Assembly (NCBI GenBank): GCA_013334225.1
Contig: JAAXXY010000014.1
Coordinates: forward strand, 1-64,000
Direction: 5' to 3'
Origin: Chlorobiaceae bacterium
GTDB lineage: Bacteria > Bacteroidota > Chlorobiia > Chlorobiales > Chlorobiaceae
Length of the DNA stretch: 64,000 bases
In this document: piece by piece, positions 47,940 to 57,148 of the stretch
Layout of the letters: every line of letters begins with the position of its first letter
Numbering within the stretch: position 1 is the stretch's first letter
Notes under the pieces: generated by a model
What the model saw: the letters and a program-made list of their open reading frames with translations, nothing else
What the model was told of the DNA's origin: nothing
Databases searched by the model: none
Position numbers and translations under genes: made by a program

Positions 47940-48683
47940 ATGGAGCTGTTTTATACTTCGGGAGAGTTTATCGACCTTGGTGCCGCAAAGATAACCATTG
48001 CAGGTGACGAGTTTCATCACCTTTCACGGGTGTTGCGCAAGCAGACCGGCGAGAAGATTCTCGTAACGGATGGAAACGGTCTTCGATGCGAAGTCATCAT
48101 TACCGCAGTGGGCAAGAAGTCTCTTGAAGGTGAAATAGTGGAACACTCCCTGGTTGAAAAGTCTGATACAGAAGTCGTCGTTGCTTTGTCCATGCTTAAA
48201 TCGCCACAGCGCTTCGATTTTTTTCTTGAAAAGGCGACCGAGCTCGGCATTTCAGAGATCATACCCATGGTAACCCGGCGGACGGTTTCACTGCCGTCGA
48301 ACGAAAAAATAGAAGGTAAAATCAGCCGGTGGAAGAATATTATACTTTCTGCTGCGAGACAGTCGAAACGGTATTATCTTCCAGGACTTCATGTGCCCAA
48401 GCCGTTTTCAACGGTTGTCCACCTTGAAGGATATGATGTAAGGCTGATTCCATACGAGGGTTCTGCCAAACCTCCCGTATTTGCCTCTTCGGGCAATAAA
48501 ATACTCATTCTGATCGGACCGGAGGGTGGTTTTGCCGCCGGAGAGGTCGAGGAGTCAAAAGATGAAGGTTTTTTAGAGATTTCCCTGGGAAAAACAACTC
48601 TCAGGGCCGAAACGGCCGCGATTTTTGCGGTTGCCATGGTCCGGTCTCAGCTGCTTGAAGGATCGGAAAAAGAGTGGTTGTGA
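47940..48683 (+). CDS. rsmE: 16S rRNA (uracil1498-N3)-methyltransferase
   Basis: A 247-residue SPOUT-class enzyme. ELFYTSGEFIDLG and DEFHHLSRVLRKQTGEKI form the N-terminal PUA-like domain; FFLEKATELGISEIIPMVTR and ILIGPEGGFAAGEVE with LGKTTLRAETAAIFAVAM form the knotted SAM site. Standard length. Confidence 0.95.
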   Translation: MELFYTSGEFIDLGAAKITIAGDEFHHLSRVLRKQTGEKILVTDGNGLRCEVIITAVGKKSLEGEIVEHSLVEKSDTEVVVALSMLKSPQRFDFFLEKATELGISEIIPMVTRRTVSLPSNEKIEGKISRWKNIILSAARQSKRYYLPGLHVPKPFSTVVHLEGYDVRLIPYEGSAKPPVFASSGNKILILIGPEGGFAAGEVEESKDEGFLEISLGKTTLRAETAAIFAVAMVRSQLLEGSEKEWL

Positions 48684-48730
48684 GCGTTCATTACCCCAGG
48701 GCAGGATTTTAATACTATCCACAAACCATT

Positions 48731-49807
48731 ATGAACAGTTCAAGGGTAAACCAGATAATTCTTCTTTGTTTCGTTCTGTTCATCAGCGCCATTTTTTTTG
48801 CCATGACAAGGTTTTTTCTCATGGCTATTTTTCTCGCCGCGATTTTTTCGGCTCTGGCAATGCCTGTTTTCAATGTATTTGACCGTTGGTTCAAAGGACG
48901 CAAAAACCTGAGCGCGGCCGTAACCATGCTTACGCTGTTTCTTATTGTTTTACTGCCATTGGCGGCGTTACTCGGTATTGTGGCACTTCAGGCAATCAAG
49001 CTCAGCCGGATTGCCGTCCCATGGATTCAATCGCAGATTCCCGAGCAGTCCGCGTTCGATGAGCAGTTGCGTTCGCTTCCTTTCTATCCCCAAATTGAAG
49101 TGTACAGGACACAGATACTGCAGAAAGCAGGTGAACTGGCCGGGCATGCAGGTTCGATGCTTTTTAACGCTCTTTCATCCCTGACCTATTCCGCCGCCGC
49201 CGATCTGTTTCTTTTTTTCGTTTTTCTCTACACCCTGTTTTTTTTCCTCAGGGATGGCAATATGCTGCTGGAAAATATCCTTTCCTGTATTCCTCTTTCG
49301 GAAACCGATCAGCGAAGACTGCTTGACAAATTTCTTTCAGTGACCAGGGCGACCCTGAAAGGAACGGTTGTCGTCGGCATTGTTCAGGGTTCACTTGCGG
49401 GTACGGCATTGCATTTTGCCGGGATCGACAACGCCCTTTTCTGGGGTACGATCATGTCGGTTCTGTCGGTAGTACCGGTTTTCGGATCGACGCTCGTCTG
49501 GCTTCCTTCAGCCATCTATCTTGCAGCTGTCGGACAGTATGTCCAGGCTGCCGGGGTATTGATTTTCTGCAGTCTTGTCGTCGGTCAGATAGACAACATT
49601 TTGCGGCCTATACTTGTCGGTCGTGATACCCGTATGCACGAACTGCTCATTTTTTTCGGGACACTCGGAGGTATAGGATTTTTCGGAGTTTTCGGTTTTA
49701 TCATCGGTCCGATCGTTTCAGCACTCTTCATGACCGTATGGGAGATGTACGGTGAAACTTTCAGGGAGTACCTTTCTGATATCAAGAGTGAAAAAACTCG
49801 CTCATGA
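48731..49807 (+). CDS. AI-2E family transporter (PerM-like permease)
   Basis: A 358-residue membrane protein. Two hydrophobic segments at the start (residues about 8-45), one near 65-90, then a long extracytoplasmic stretch, and four or five segments in the C-terminal half, including GIVQGSLAGTALHFAGIDNA, the family's conserved GxxxG-like re-entrant region, and QIDNILRPILVGRDTRMHEL. Family members have been called autoinducer-2 exporters or Na+/H+ antiporters; the substrate here is unknown. Last gene of the 39.5-49.8 kb run. Confidence 0.88.
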   Translation: MNSSRVNQIILLCFVLFISAIFFAMTRFFLMAIFLAAIFSALAMPVFNVFDRWFKGRKNLSAAVTMLTLFLIVLLPLAALLGIVALQAIKLSRIAVPWIQSQIPEQSAFDEQLRSLPFYPQIEVYRTQILQKAGELAGHAGSMLFNALSSLTYSAAADLFLFFVFLYTLFFFLRDGNMLLENILSCIPLSETDQRRLLDKFLSVTRATLKGTVVVGIVQGSLAGTALHFAGIDNALFWGTIMSVLSVVPVFGSTLVWLPSAIYLAAVGQYVQAAGVLIFCSLVVGQIDNILRPILVGRDTRMHELLIFFGTLGGIGFFGVFGFIIGPIVSALFMTVWEMYGETFREYLSDIKSEKTRS

Positions 49808-49904
49808 TTCCGAAGGGTCAATGAGCTTTTCGATCAGGCAGAGCAGAATAAGCTCAAGGGGGGTAGTGCTCCCGGGGCTGAATATCATGTTCCGACAGGT
49901 ACTG

Positions 49905-49943
49905 AAAAAAGAGGCCGGTTTATCAGTTGATGATGAACCGGCC
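49905..49943 (-). terminator. terminator of ndk
   Basis: On the minus strand GGCCGGTT and AACCGGCC (49936-49943 and 49913-49920) form a perfect eight-base stem with a 15-base loop, followed by a T-rich run (AAAAAA at 49905-49910 on the plus strand). Confidence 0.85.
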
Positions 49944-49969
49944 GCTTCTGCTTATTTTCAGTGTGGTAA

Positions 49970-50392
49970 TCAGTTTACCCTGACAGCTTCTTCCGCCGAG
50001 AAGAAGAACGCTCCCTCGATAGCTGCGTTTTCTGCCGAGTCGGAGCCATGGATGATGTTTTCACCCTTGCTGTCGGCATAAAGCTTGCGGACTGTGCCTT
50101 CATCAGCCTGAGCAGGATCGGTGGCACCGATGAGAACACGGAAATCTGCGACTGCGTTTTCCTTTTCAAGAATCATCGGAACACACGGACCTGAAGACAT
50201 GAAGTCGACAAGTTCGCCGTAAAACGGTCTTTCACGGTGTACTGCATAAAATTCTCCGGCGGTTTCCTTTGTAAGTCTGGTTTTTTTCATGGCTACAATA
50301 CGGAATCCGGCGCGTTCAATTTTGTCGATAACCGCGCCGATAAGCTGCTTGCGGACACAGTCAGGTTTCAGAATGGTAAGCGTTCTTTCCAT
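49970..50392 (-). CDS. ndk: nucleoside diphosphate kinase
   Basis: A 140-residue enzyme that equalises nucleoside triphosphate pools. [20 protein letters not shown] opens it, [14 protein letters not shown] lies in the middle, and the phosphorylated histidine sits in the family's NxxHGSD motif, read here as [15 protein letters not shown]. Convergent with the AI-2E family transporter gene. Confidence 0.97.
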   Translation of the reverse strand: MERTLTILKPDCVRKQLIGAVIDKIERAGFRIVAMKKTRLTKETAGEFYAVHRERPFYGELVDFMSSGPCVPMILEKENAVADFRVLIGATDPAQADEGTVRKLYADSKGENIIHGSDSAENAAIEGAFFFSAEEAVRVN

Positions 50393-50692
50393 GGTTGGTG
50401 TTCATTTGTGTTGCTGAAAAAAAGTTTGAGCGAAGATACATAAACATCAGGGATAATGGAAACGAAAGCACCAGGTTGAACAAGTCAAATCACCCCTCCC
50501 GTTCCCGGTTAATTTCCCCATTTTTTTAGCAGTCAAGTCATTTTTTGTCATTAATATTTTCAGTTTACGGATTAATGGCTTTGAAATAAGATTAAAAAAG
50601 TCCACATTAAGGAATTATTAAAGTCGTTCATACATTCCTTAATCATTACCCATTGTTTTTGATAGAGGAATGCAATACTTGAGTCTGCTCTG
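50393..50692. promoter_or_regulatory. 300-bp intergenic region with inverted repeat
   Basis: AT-rich stretch between divergent ndk and the SDR gene. It holds a perfect ten-base inverted repeat, ATTAAGGAAT (50606-50615) with ATTCCTTAAT (50634-50643), spaced by 18 bases; this may be an operator for the SDR gene. Both promoters should lie here but no clear hexamer pair was found. Confidence 0.5.
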
Positions 50693-51406
50693 ATGGAAAC
50701 GTTTGAAGGAAAGGTTGCTATCATTACCGGCTCGTCTGGTACCCTTGGCAGCGTTGTTGCAGAGAAATTCTTTCATGAGGGCATGCGGCTGCTTCTGGTT
50801 CATCTGCATGAGCATGATCTGCCAGAGCTCTTCAGGGACAAAAGGGATGTACTTTCAATGGTTATCGATCTTTCACGTCCCGATGCTGCGTTTTCCATGG
50901 CGCAGAACGCTATAGACCGTTTCGGGCGGATCGATATCCTTGCTAATATTGCAGGAGGATTTACCATGGGTACTCCGGTGCATGAAACTCCAATGAAAAC
51001 ATTTGATTTCATGCTTGCTCTGAATGCCGGGACGGTTTTACATGCTTCAAGTGCTGTTATTCCCTCGATGAGAAAGCAGCGATATGGAAAGATTGTCAAT
51101 GTCGCTGCCGGGTCCGCACTTTCCGGAAAAGCCCTGATGGCGCCCTATATTGTTTCAAAGTCTGCGGTCATTCGTCTTACAGAAAGTCTTGCCGCTGAAA
51201 ACAGGGATTTCGGTATCAACGTCAACTGCGTATTGCCATCCATTATCGATTCGCCTCAGAACAGGCTGGATATGCCAGATGCCGATTTTTCGAGATGGGT
51301 TGCTCCGGATGCGCTTGCTGATGTGATATCTTTTCTTGCATCCGATGCATCAAGGGCGCTGCATGGTGCATCGATTCCTGTTTCAGGACTGATTCAGGTA
51401 TTGTGA
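50693..51406 (+). CDS. short-chain dehydrogenase/reductase
   Basis: A 237-residue classical SDR. AIITGSSGTLGSVVAEKF is the nucleotide-binding motif (with the TGxxGxLG variant), LANIAGGF the NAG-like motif, VAAGSALSG holds the catalytic serine and APYIVSKSAV the YxxxK pair. The reductase substrate cannot be told; 3-oxoacyl-ACP reductase (FabG-like) and other alcohol dehydrogenases are all possible. It is followed by cysK after 70 bases. Confidence 0.85.
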   Translation: METFEGKVAIITGSSGTLGSVVAEKFFHEGMRLLLVHLHEHDLPELFRDKRDVLSMVIDLSRPDAAFSMAQNAIDRFGRIDILANIAGGFTMGTPVHETPMKTFDFMLALNAGTVLHASSAVIPSMRKQRYGKIVNVAAGSALSGKALMAPYIVSKSAVIRLTESLAAENRDFGINVNCVLPSIIDSPQNRLDMPDADFSRWVAPDALADVISFLASDASRALHGASIPVSGLIQVL

Positions 51407-51476
51407 GAAACAAAGTTTATTGGCTATTATTATTTTCTTTAAAAGTTAAACGCAAGAGACCGAAAATATCACAGAA

Positions 51477-52406
51477 ATGAAGGTTTTCGATTCAATAACC
51501 GCTACGACGGGCAATACACCACTCGTGAGGCTTCAGCGTCTTGACAGAGATTGCAGCGCTTCCGTGCTTCTCAAGCTGGAATCATTCAACCCTCTGTCGA
51601 GTGTGAAGGACAGGATCGGAGTGGCCATGATCGAGGATGTTGAAAAAGCCGGCAGAATCAATCCTGATACGGTTATCATCGAGCCAACCAGCGGGAACAC
51701 CGGTATTGCCCTTGCCTTTGTCTGTGCGTCAAAAGGATACCGCCTGAAACTGGTTATGCCTGATACCATGAGTATCGAAAGGCGCAGGCTGATGCAGATC
51801 CTCGGTGCCGAACTTGTGCTGACAGACGGGGCAGGAGGAATGTCCCTTGCCGTTGCTGAAGCCGAGAGGCTTGCGGCGTCAACTCCGAACAGTATTATTC
51901 TCCAGCAGTTCCGGAACCCTTCAAACCCTGCGGTGCACCGCAGGACCACCGCTCTGGAAATATGGAACGATACGGACGGCAAGGTCGATGTTTTCATTGC
52001 CGGGGTCGGCACAGGCGGGACGATAACAGGAGTCGGGGAAACGCTCAAGTCCCGCAGGTCCGATATAAAAATCATTGCTGTGGAGCCTTCGGATTCACCG
52101 GTACTCTCGACAGGAAAATCCGGACCTCACAAAATTCAGGGAATCGGGGCCGGTTTTGTTCCCGAAATTCTCAACCGGGAGGTTATAGACGAAATAATCA
52201 CTGTCGATCATCAGGATGCCGGCAGGATGGCAAGACATCTGGCCGCGGAAGAAGGAATCCTGTGCGGTATTTCTTCGGGAGCCGCTCTGAAGGTCGCTCT
52301 CGATGTAGCGAAGCGTGAAGGAATGGAGGGGAAAACCGTCGTCGTGCTTCTTCCGGACACCGGCGAACGGTATCTTTCCACCTGGCTGTTCGAGGAACAG
52401 GTCTGA
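51477..52406 (+). CDS. cysK: cysteine synthase A
   Basis: A 309-residue PLP enzyme forming cysteine from O-acetylserine and sulfide. [20 protein letters not shown] contains the PLP lysine; [20 protein letters not shown] is the substrate loop; [13 protein letters not shown] binds the phosphate. It precedes nifS-nifU and would supply cysteine for Fe-S cluster assembly, which is metabolically sensible in a sulfide-oxidising phototroph. Confidence 0.96.
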   Translation: MKVFDSITATTGNTPLVRLQRLDRDCSASVLLKLESFNPLSSVKDRIGVAMIEDVEKAGRINPDTVIIEPTSGNTGIALAFVCASKGYRLKLVMPDTMSIERRRLMQILGAELVLTDGAGGMSLAVAEAERLAASTPNSIILQQFRNPSNPAVHRRTTALEIWNDTDGKVDVFIAGVGTGGTITGVGETLKSRRSDIKIIAVEPSDSPVLSTGKSGPHKIQGIGAGFVPEILNREVIDEIITVDHQDAGRMARHLAAEEGILCGISSGAALKVALDVAKREGMEGKTVVVLLPDTGERYLSTWLFEEQV

Positions 52407-52455
52407 ACACTAATTATCAATAAAAGCTTAGTCTGAAAAAGAATATTCAACAATT

Positions 52456-53661
52456 ATGGCAGACATGAAGGTTTATTTCGATAACAATGCCACCACTCCG
52501 CTGCACCCCGAGGTGAAAACGGAAATGATCGCAGCCATGGAGGTCTTCGGCAACCCTTCGAGCATGCATGCCTATGGACGGGAAGCGAGAGCGAATGTCG
52601 ATGCGGCACGCAGGAAAGTAGCCGACTTCATCGGCGCGCACGAACACGAAATTGTTTTTGTCGGCAGCGGTTCCGAAGCCAACAATACCGTGCTTTCTCT
52701 TTTTGTCTGCGGTACCAGCCAGTGTATTCCCGGTACCCGTATGCGCAGTACGATCATAACGACAAAAATCGAACATCCCTGTGTGCTCGAGACATCGGAG
52801 TGCCTTGCCCATCGCGGTGCAAATGTCAGGTTCCTCGATGTTGACCGATACGGAAAAATAGATCTCGACCAGCTCGAGAGCATGCTTGGCGACGATGTCG
52901 GACTTGTATCGGTCATGATGGCCAACAACGAGATCGGTACGCTGCAGGATATTGAAACCATCACAAAAATGGTGCATGAGCGGGGTGCCTATATGCACAC
53001 CGACGCCGTTCAGGCTGTCGGTAAGGTGCCGGTCGATGTCCGTAAGCTCGGTGTCGATTTTCTTACCCTGTCCGGCCACAAGATTTACGGTCCTAAAGGT
53101 GTTGGCGCACTTTTTGCGAAAAAGGGCATTCCTTATTGCCCGCTTATCAGGGGAGGTCACCAGGAGCGGGGAAGGCGTGCCGGTACTGAAAATACTCTCG
53201 GAATTCTCGGCCTTGGCAAGGCGGTTGAAATGCGAGCGCTCGAGATGGATGACGAAGAGAAAAGATTGCTCGAACTGAAGAGTGTGCTTAGACGGGGCAT
53301 CGAAGAGAGAATTGACGATATCCACTTCAACGGCCATCCTGAGGATTCACTTGCGGGAACACTCAATGTCTCCTTCGCAGGCGCTGAAGGGGAGGCCATC
53401 CTGCTTTATCTCGATCTCGAAGGGATTGCCGTTTCGACTGGTTCCGCATGCGCTTCGGGTTCACTCGATCCATCGCATGTGCTTCTCGCTACTGGCGTGG
53501 ACGCCGAAACGGCTCACGGTTCCATAAGGATCAGTATGGGCAGGGATAGCAATCTCGGGCAGGTGGAGTATCTGCTCGATGTATTACCAAGAACAATTCA
53601 ACGAATAAGAGATATGTCAACGGCATATATAAAAGGAGGATGTCATGTTGCAGGCAGGTGA
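52456..53661 (+). CDS. nifS: cysteine desulfurase
   Basis: A 401-residue PLP enzyme that removes sulfur from cysteine for cluster building. YFDNNATTPLHPEVK begins it; HTDAVQAVGKVPVDVRKLG and TLSGHKIYGPKGVGALFAKK contain the conserved histidine and PLP lysine; the catalytic cysteine loop is STGSACASGSLDPSHVL, the short NifS/IscS-type loop. Its stop overlaps the nifU start by 17 bases, so the two are translationally coupled. Confidence 0.96.
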   Translation: MADMKVYFDNNATTPLHPEVKTEMIAAMEVFGNPSSMHAYGREARANVDAARRKVADFIGAHEHEIVFVGSGSEANNTVLSLFVCGTSQCIPGTRMRSTIITTKIEHPCVLETSECLAHRGANVRFLDVDRYGKIDLDQLESMLGDDVGLVSVMMANNEIGTLQDIETITKMVHERGAYMHTDAVQAVGKVPVDVRKLGVDFLTLSGHKIYGPKGVGALFAKKGIPYCPLIRGGHQERGRRAGTENTLGILGLGKAVEMRALEMDDEEKRLLELKSVLRRGIEERIDDIHFNGHPEDSLAGTLNVSFAGAEGEAILLYLDLEGIAVSTGSACASGSLDPSHVLLATGVDAETAHGSIRISMGRDSNLGQVEYLLDVLPRTIQRIRDMSTAYIKGGCHVAGR

Positions 53662-54256
53662 ATGGGCTTATTCCGAAAAGCTCAAGGAGCATTTCATGAG
53701 CCCGAAGAATATTCTGCAGGGGGATAATACCGATGATTTCGACGGTGTTGGAATGGAAGGAAACCTGCAGTGCGGTGACCAGATGATGGTTGTGATAAAA
53801 GTAGACAAGGAAAAAGAGGTCATAACCGACTGCAAGTGGAAAACATATGGTTGTGCAAGTGCGATTGCAAGTACCTCGATCCTTTCGGAGATGGTAACAG
53901 GCATGACCCTTGACCAGGCCTTCCATGTTTCACCGAAGGAGGTCGCAAAGGAACTCGGCGGTCTTCCTGAGAACAAGATCCATTGTTCCGTGCTTGGTGA
54001 CAAGGCATTACGGGCGGCCATAAACAATTACTACATCCGCAACGGCATGGAGGACAAGGTCAAGGAAGAACAGGCCAAGATCATTTGTCAGTGCATGAAC
54101 ATCACCGATCATGATATCGAGGATGCCGTTCTCGAAGGGGCTCGTACCTACTACGAGTTGCAGGAGCGGACAAAGCTCGGAACGGTATGCGGGCAGTGCA
54201 AGGATGAAGCGGAAGCGCTTCTTGAAAAATTCAAGCATATCCATTTTGGTGCCTGA
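53645..54256 (+). CDS. nifU: NifU scaffold, lacking the C-terminal Nfu domain
   Basis: A 203-residue Fe-S scaffold. The N-terminal IscU-like domain has its three cysteines in EGNLQCGDQMMV, YGCASAIASTS and KIHCSVLGDKA; the central 2Fe-2S (BFD-like) domain has CQCMNITDHDIEDAV and GTVCGQCKDEAEALL. Full-length NifU of nitrogen fixers has a further Nfu domain (CxxC) of about 80 residues, which is absent. The start at 53645 has GGAGG ten bases upstream and lies inside nifS. Confidence 0.95.
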   Translation: MLQAGEWAYSEKLKEHFMSPKNILQGDNTDDFDGVGMEGNLQCGDQMMVVIKVDKEKEVITDCKWKTYGCASAIASTSILSEMVTGMTLDQAFHVSPKEVAKELGGLPENKIHCSVLGDKALRAAINNYYIRNGMEDKVKEEQAKIICQCMNITDHDIEDAVLEGARTYYELQERTKLGTVCGQCKDEAEALLEKFKHIHFGA

Positions 54257-54295
54257 CACATGAAATAACGGATGTATCAAAGATGTCCTGTTTAT

Positions 54296-54340
54296 AAAAA
54301 TCAGTGAACGGGCGGCTGAAAGGTCGCCCTTCTGATTTTT
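54296..54340 (+). terminator. terminator after nifU
   Basis: Nested arms AAAAATCAG (54296-54304) with CTGATTTTT (54332-54340), and GGGCG (54310-54314) with CGCCC (54325-54329), make a long hairpin with an A-rich left and T-rich right side, able to work in both directions. Confidence 0.85.
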
Positions 54341-54492
54341 CCGCTTTTCATCGAACAATCATGCATTTGCAGCTTGGTCACGATGCGAGTATAAGAGAAC
54401 GTGCATGATTGGGTGTTTTAGCGCACGAGGATATTTACCGGCTGTTTTTTAAACTTTACAGGAACAAACATTCGGAACAATCGGAGGATATG

Positions 54493-55824
54493 ATGAAACA
54501 GGATGAGAGATCGAGAAGATATTATATCCATACCTTCGGGTGCCAGATGAACCAGGCTGATACGGGCATAATTTCGACACTTTTGCTGAACGAAGGGTTT
54601 AATCCCGCAACAGCAGAAGAGGACGCCGGAATTATTCTGCTCAACACCTGTGCTGTCCGGGAACATGCCGTAGACCGCATTGAAAACTACCTCCATCACC
54701 TGCAGGGTATGAAAAAAAGAAGAAAAGACCTGCTTGTCGGTATTACCGGTTGCATACCTCAGTACCAGCGCGAGGAAATGTTTTCCCTGTCGCCGGCTAT
54801 CGATTTTCTTGCTGGTCCTGATACTTATCGTACCCTGCCATCGCTTATCGAGCAGGCAAGAAGAGGAGCCCGCCTTGCGGTCCTTGATTTCAACGCCGCT
54901 GAAATGTATGAGGGAATCGAGCCGCAGAGGCAGGGTTCGATAAGCGCATTCGTTCCTGTAATGCGAGGTTGCAACAACATGTGCGCATTCTGTGTCGTGC
55001 CGTTTACCAGGGGGCGTGAAAGGAGCCATGCCTTCAGCACCGTCCTGAATGAAGTCCGGCAGCTTGCAGAAACAGGTTACCGGGAGATAACGCTGCTTGG
55101 ACAGAACGTGAACTCCTATTCAGACCCTGAAACAGGGCGGGATTTCGCTGACCTGCTTGCAGCGGCAAGCCATGCAGCTCCGAAAACAAGGATCCGGTTC
55201 ACTACTTCCCATCCGAAGGATATATCCGAACCGTTGCTGAGGGTCATAGCCGGACATGAAAACCTCTGCAACCATATACATCTTCCGGTTCAGTCAGGTT
55301 CAACGAGAATGCTCTGGCTTATGAACCGTGGGCACAGTGTGGAAGAGTATCGTGGAAAAATCGATCTGATCAGGTCCATCATTCCAGGTGTTGCCATTAC
55401 CACCGATCTCATCGCAGGATTCTGCAGCGAGACAGAGGAGGACCACCAGGCAACGCTCAAACTGCTTTCAGATATCAGATTTGATTCGGCATTCATGTTT
55501 TTCTATTCGACAAGGCCCGGAACGCTCGCAGCAAGAACCCTGCCCGACGATATTCCTGAACCGGTGAAAAAACGACGCCTTCAGGAAATCATCGATCTGC
55601 AGAACGAAATATCCTCGAAATTGTATGAGGAAGCAACAGGAGCGGTAGTCGAGGTTCTGGCGGAATCGGAAAGTAAACGTTCGGAAGAACAGCTTATGGG
55701 CCGTACAGCCACCAACAGGGCCGTGGTTTTCGATCGTGCCGGTTACGGGCCGGGTGACGTTCTCGATGTCCGTATCACCGGAGCGACATCGGCAACCCTG
55801 CTGGGAACGGTTGTCGATAAGTGA
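54493..55824 (+). CDS. miaB: tRNA-2-methylthio-N6-dimethylallyladenosine synthase
   Basis: A 443-residue radical SAM methylthiotransferase that modifies A37 of tRNAs reading UNN codons. The N-terminal UPF0004 domain has cysteines in [24 protein letters not shown] and GITGCIPQ; the radical SAM site is [31 protein letters not shown] and a TRAM domain at the C-terminus complete it. Two ATGs overlap at 54490 and 54493; the second is spaced better from GGAGG at 54483. A longer in-frame start at 54409 is unlikely. Confidence 0.95.
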   Translation: MKQDERSRRYYIHTFGCQMNQADTGIISTLLLNEGFNPATAEEDAGIILLNTCAVREHAVDRIENYLHHLQGMKKRRKDLLVGITGCIPQYQREEMFSLSPAIDFLAGPDTYRTLPSLIEQARRGARLAVLDFNAAEMYEGIEPQRQGSISAFVPVMRGCNNMCAFCVVPFTRGRERSHAFSTVLNEVRQLAETGYREITLLGQNVNSYSDPETGRDFADLLAAASHAAPKTRIRFTTSHPKDISEPLLRVIAGHENLCNHIHLPVQSGSTRMLWLMNRGHSVEEYRGKIDLIRSIIPGVAITTDLIAGFCSETEEDHQATLKLLSDIRFDSAFMFFYSTRPGTLAARTLPDDIPEPVKKRRLQEIIDLQNEISSKLYEEATGAVVEVLAESESKRSEEQLMGRTATNRAVVFDRAGYGPGDVLDVRITGATSATLLGTVVDK

Positions 55825-55983
55825 CTGAGAGAAAGATGATTCGTTTCCCCTGAAAAGCACGGTTCGTTGAATGTTGATGTCGGTCTTGCCACCTCTTGCG
55901 ATTCAGGTAGTTCTTTACTCTTCTCTAAGTTTTTTTATCTTGAGACGTATTTGTAAATTAACTGTTTAAATACTCAAGTTTAA

Positions 55984-55999
55984 CGGGCCCGACGGGCCC
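55984..55999 (+). promoter_or_regulatory. tandem GGGCCC hairpin in the bchK leader
   Basis: Two GGGCCC palindromes (55985-55990 and 55994-55999) separated by GAC can pair as a six-base-pair GC stem; the structure ends 15 bases before the bchK ATG and immediately before the AGAGAAG ribosome-binding region. It is unusual for this AT-richer leader. Confidence 0.5.
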
Positions 56000-56014
56000 A
56001 AGAGAAGTAAACGC

Positions 56015-57025
56015 ATGCCAGCTGCCGCAAGAATTGGATTTATCGATAAAGTCAGAGCTCATCTTGAACTGCTCGATCCTGTAACCTGGCTCAGCTGCTA
56101 TCCCTGCCTTGCCGCAGGGGTCATGGCTTCAGGAGGCATGCAGCCTACATTGCGCGACTATATTCTCCTTTTTGCCATTTTTATTATGTTCGGTCCATTC
56201 GGCACAGGTTTCAGCCAGTCGGTCAACGATTATTTCGATCTCGATCTTGACAGGGTAAACGAACCGACCCGTCCGATTCCTTCAGGGCGGCTGACTGAAA
56301 AGGAAGGCCTCCTGAACAGCATCGTCGTCCTTCTGCTCGCCATTATCTGCGGTTTTCTGATTTTCAGGGAAATCGGAGGCACTCGCGGAATGGTTATTCT
56401 CATCTCTATTTTATCGGCACTGGTAGTGGCATATCTCTATTCGGCGCCACCGTTCAAACTGAAGAAAAACATTCTCACTTCGGCTCCCGCTGTCGGCTTT
56501 TCCTACGGCTTTGTCACCTTCATTTCCGCCAATGCGCTTTTCAGTGATATCAGGCCGGAAGCGATATGGCTTGCAAGCCTCAACTTCCTGATGGCCGTAG
56601 CGCTCATTATTCTCAACGATTTCAAATCGGCAGCCGGTGACAAGAAAGGAGGGCTGAAATCGCTGACGGTCATGATCGGCGCACGCAATACCTTCCTTGT
56701 CTCTTTCGTGATCGTCGATCTTGTTTTCGGTGTTCTTGCCTACCTTTCATATACATGGGGGTTCTATGTGCCGCTGGTGCTTGTGCTTGTAGGGCTTCTG
56801 CTCAACCTTGTGCTGCAGATCCAGATCCTCATCGATCCGAAGGGCGGTATATCGTTCGTGAACAATGCCGTAAAGGACGGCTTCGGCAATGCGATCGGTC
56901 ACAGCGAGGTGCAGGAGCACAACGCTTTTCTCAGGTTCCAGGTGATCAACAACATCCTGTTTCTTGTCAGTTTTCTGTTCGTTGCCGGAATGGTGGGACT
57001 TAAATACCTGAATGTACCTCACTGA
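56015..57025 (+). CDS. bchK: bacteriochlorophyll synthase, UbiA superfamily (probably BchK)
   Basis: A 336-residue prenyltransferase with about nine membrane segments that joins an isoprenoid diphosphate to the chlorophyllide. First aspartate motif NDYFDLDLDRVNEPTRPIPS, second NDFKSAAGDKKGGLKSL, both with the chlorophyll-synthase pattern. Green sulfur bacteria have three such enzymes (ChlG, BchG, BchK); BchK, which farnesylates bacteriochlorophyll c/d/e, is favoured because the gene order nifS-nifU-miaB-synthase agrees with what I recall around bchK in Chlorobaculum tepidum. A BchG or ChlG identity cannot be excluded from sequence. Confidence 0.8.
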   Translation: MPAAARIGFIDKVRAHLELLDPVTWLSCYPCLAAGVMASGGMQPTLRDYILLFAIFIMFGPFGTGFSQSVNDYFDLDLDRVNEPTRPIPSGRLTEKEGLLNSIVVLLLAIICGFLIFREIGGTRGMVILISILSALVVAYLYSAPPFKLKKNILTSAPAVGFSYGFVTFISANALFSDIRPEAIWLASLNFLMAVALIILNDFKSAAGDKKGGLKSLTVMIGARNTFLVSFVIVDLVFGVLAYLSYTWGFYVPLVLVLVGLLLNLVLQIQILIDPKGGISFVNNAVKDGFGNAIGHSEVQEHNAFLRFQVINNILFLVSFLFVAGMVGLKYLNVPH

Positions 57026-57148
57026 TGGTGCTTTTGCATGTAAAGGCCGGATGATGACGTTGCTTCGTATTTTAGTGGTAAAGAGGGTGGGCCCGTCAGA
57101 ACATTCTGTTTTTTCCCGGGAATAACGCAACTTTTAAATACTAATGCC

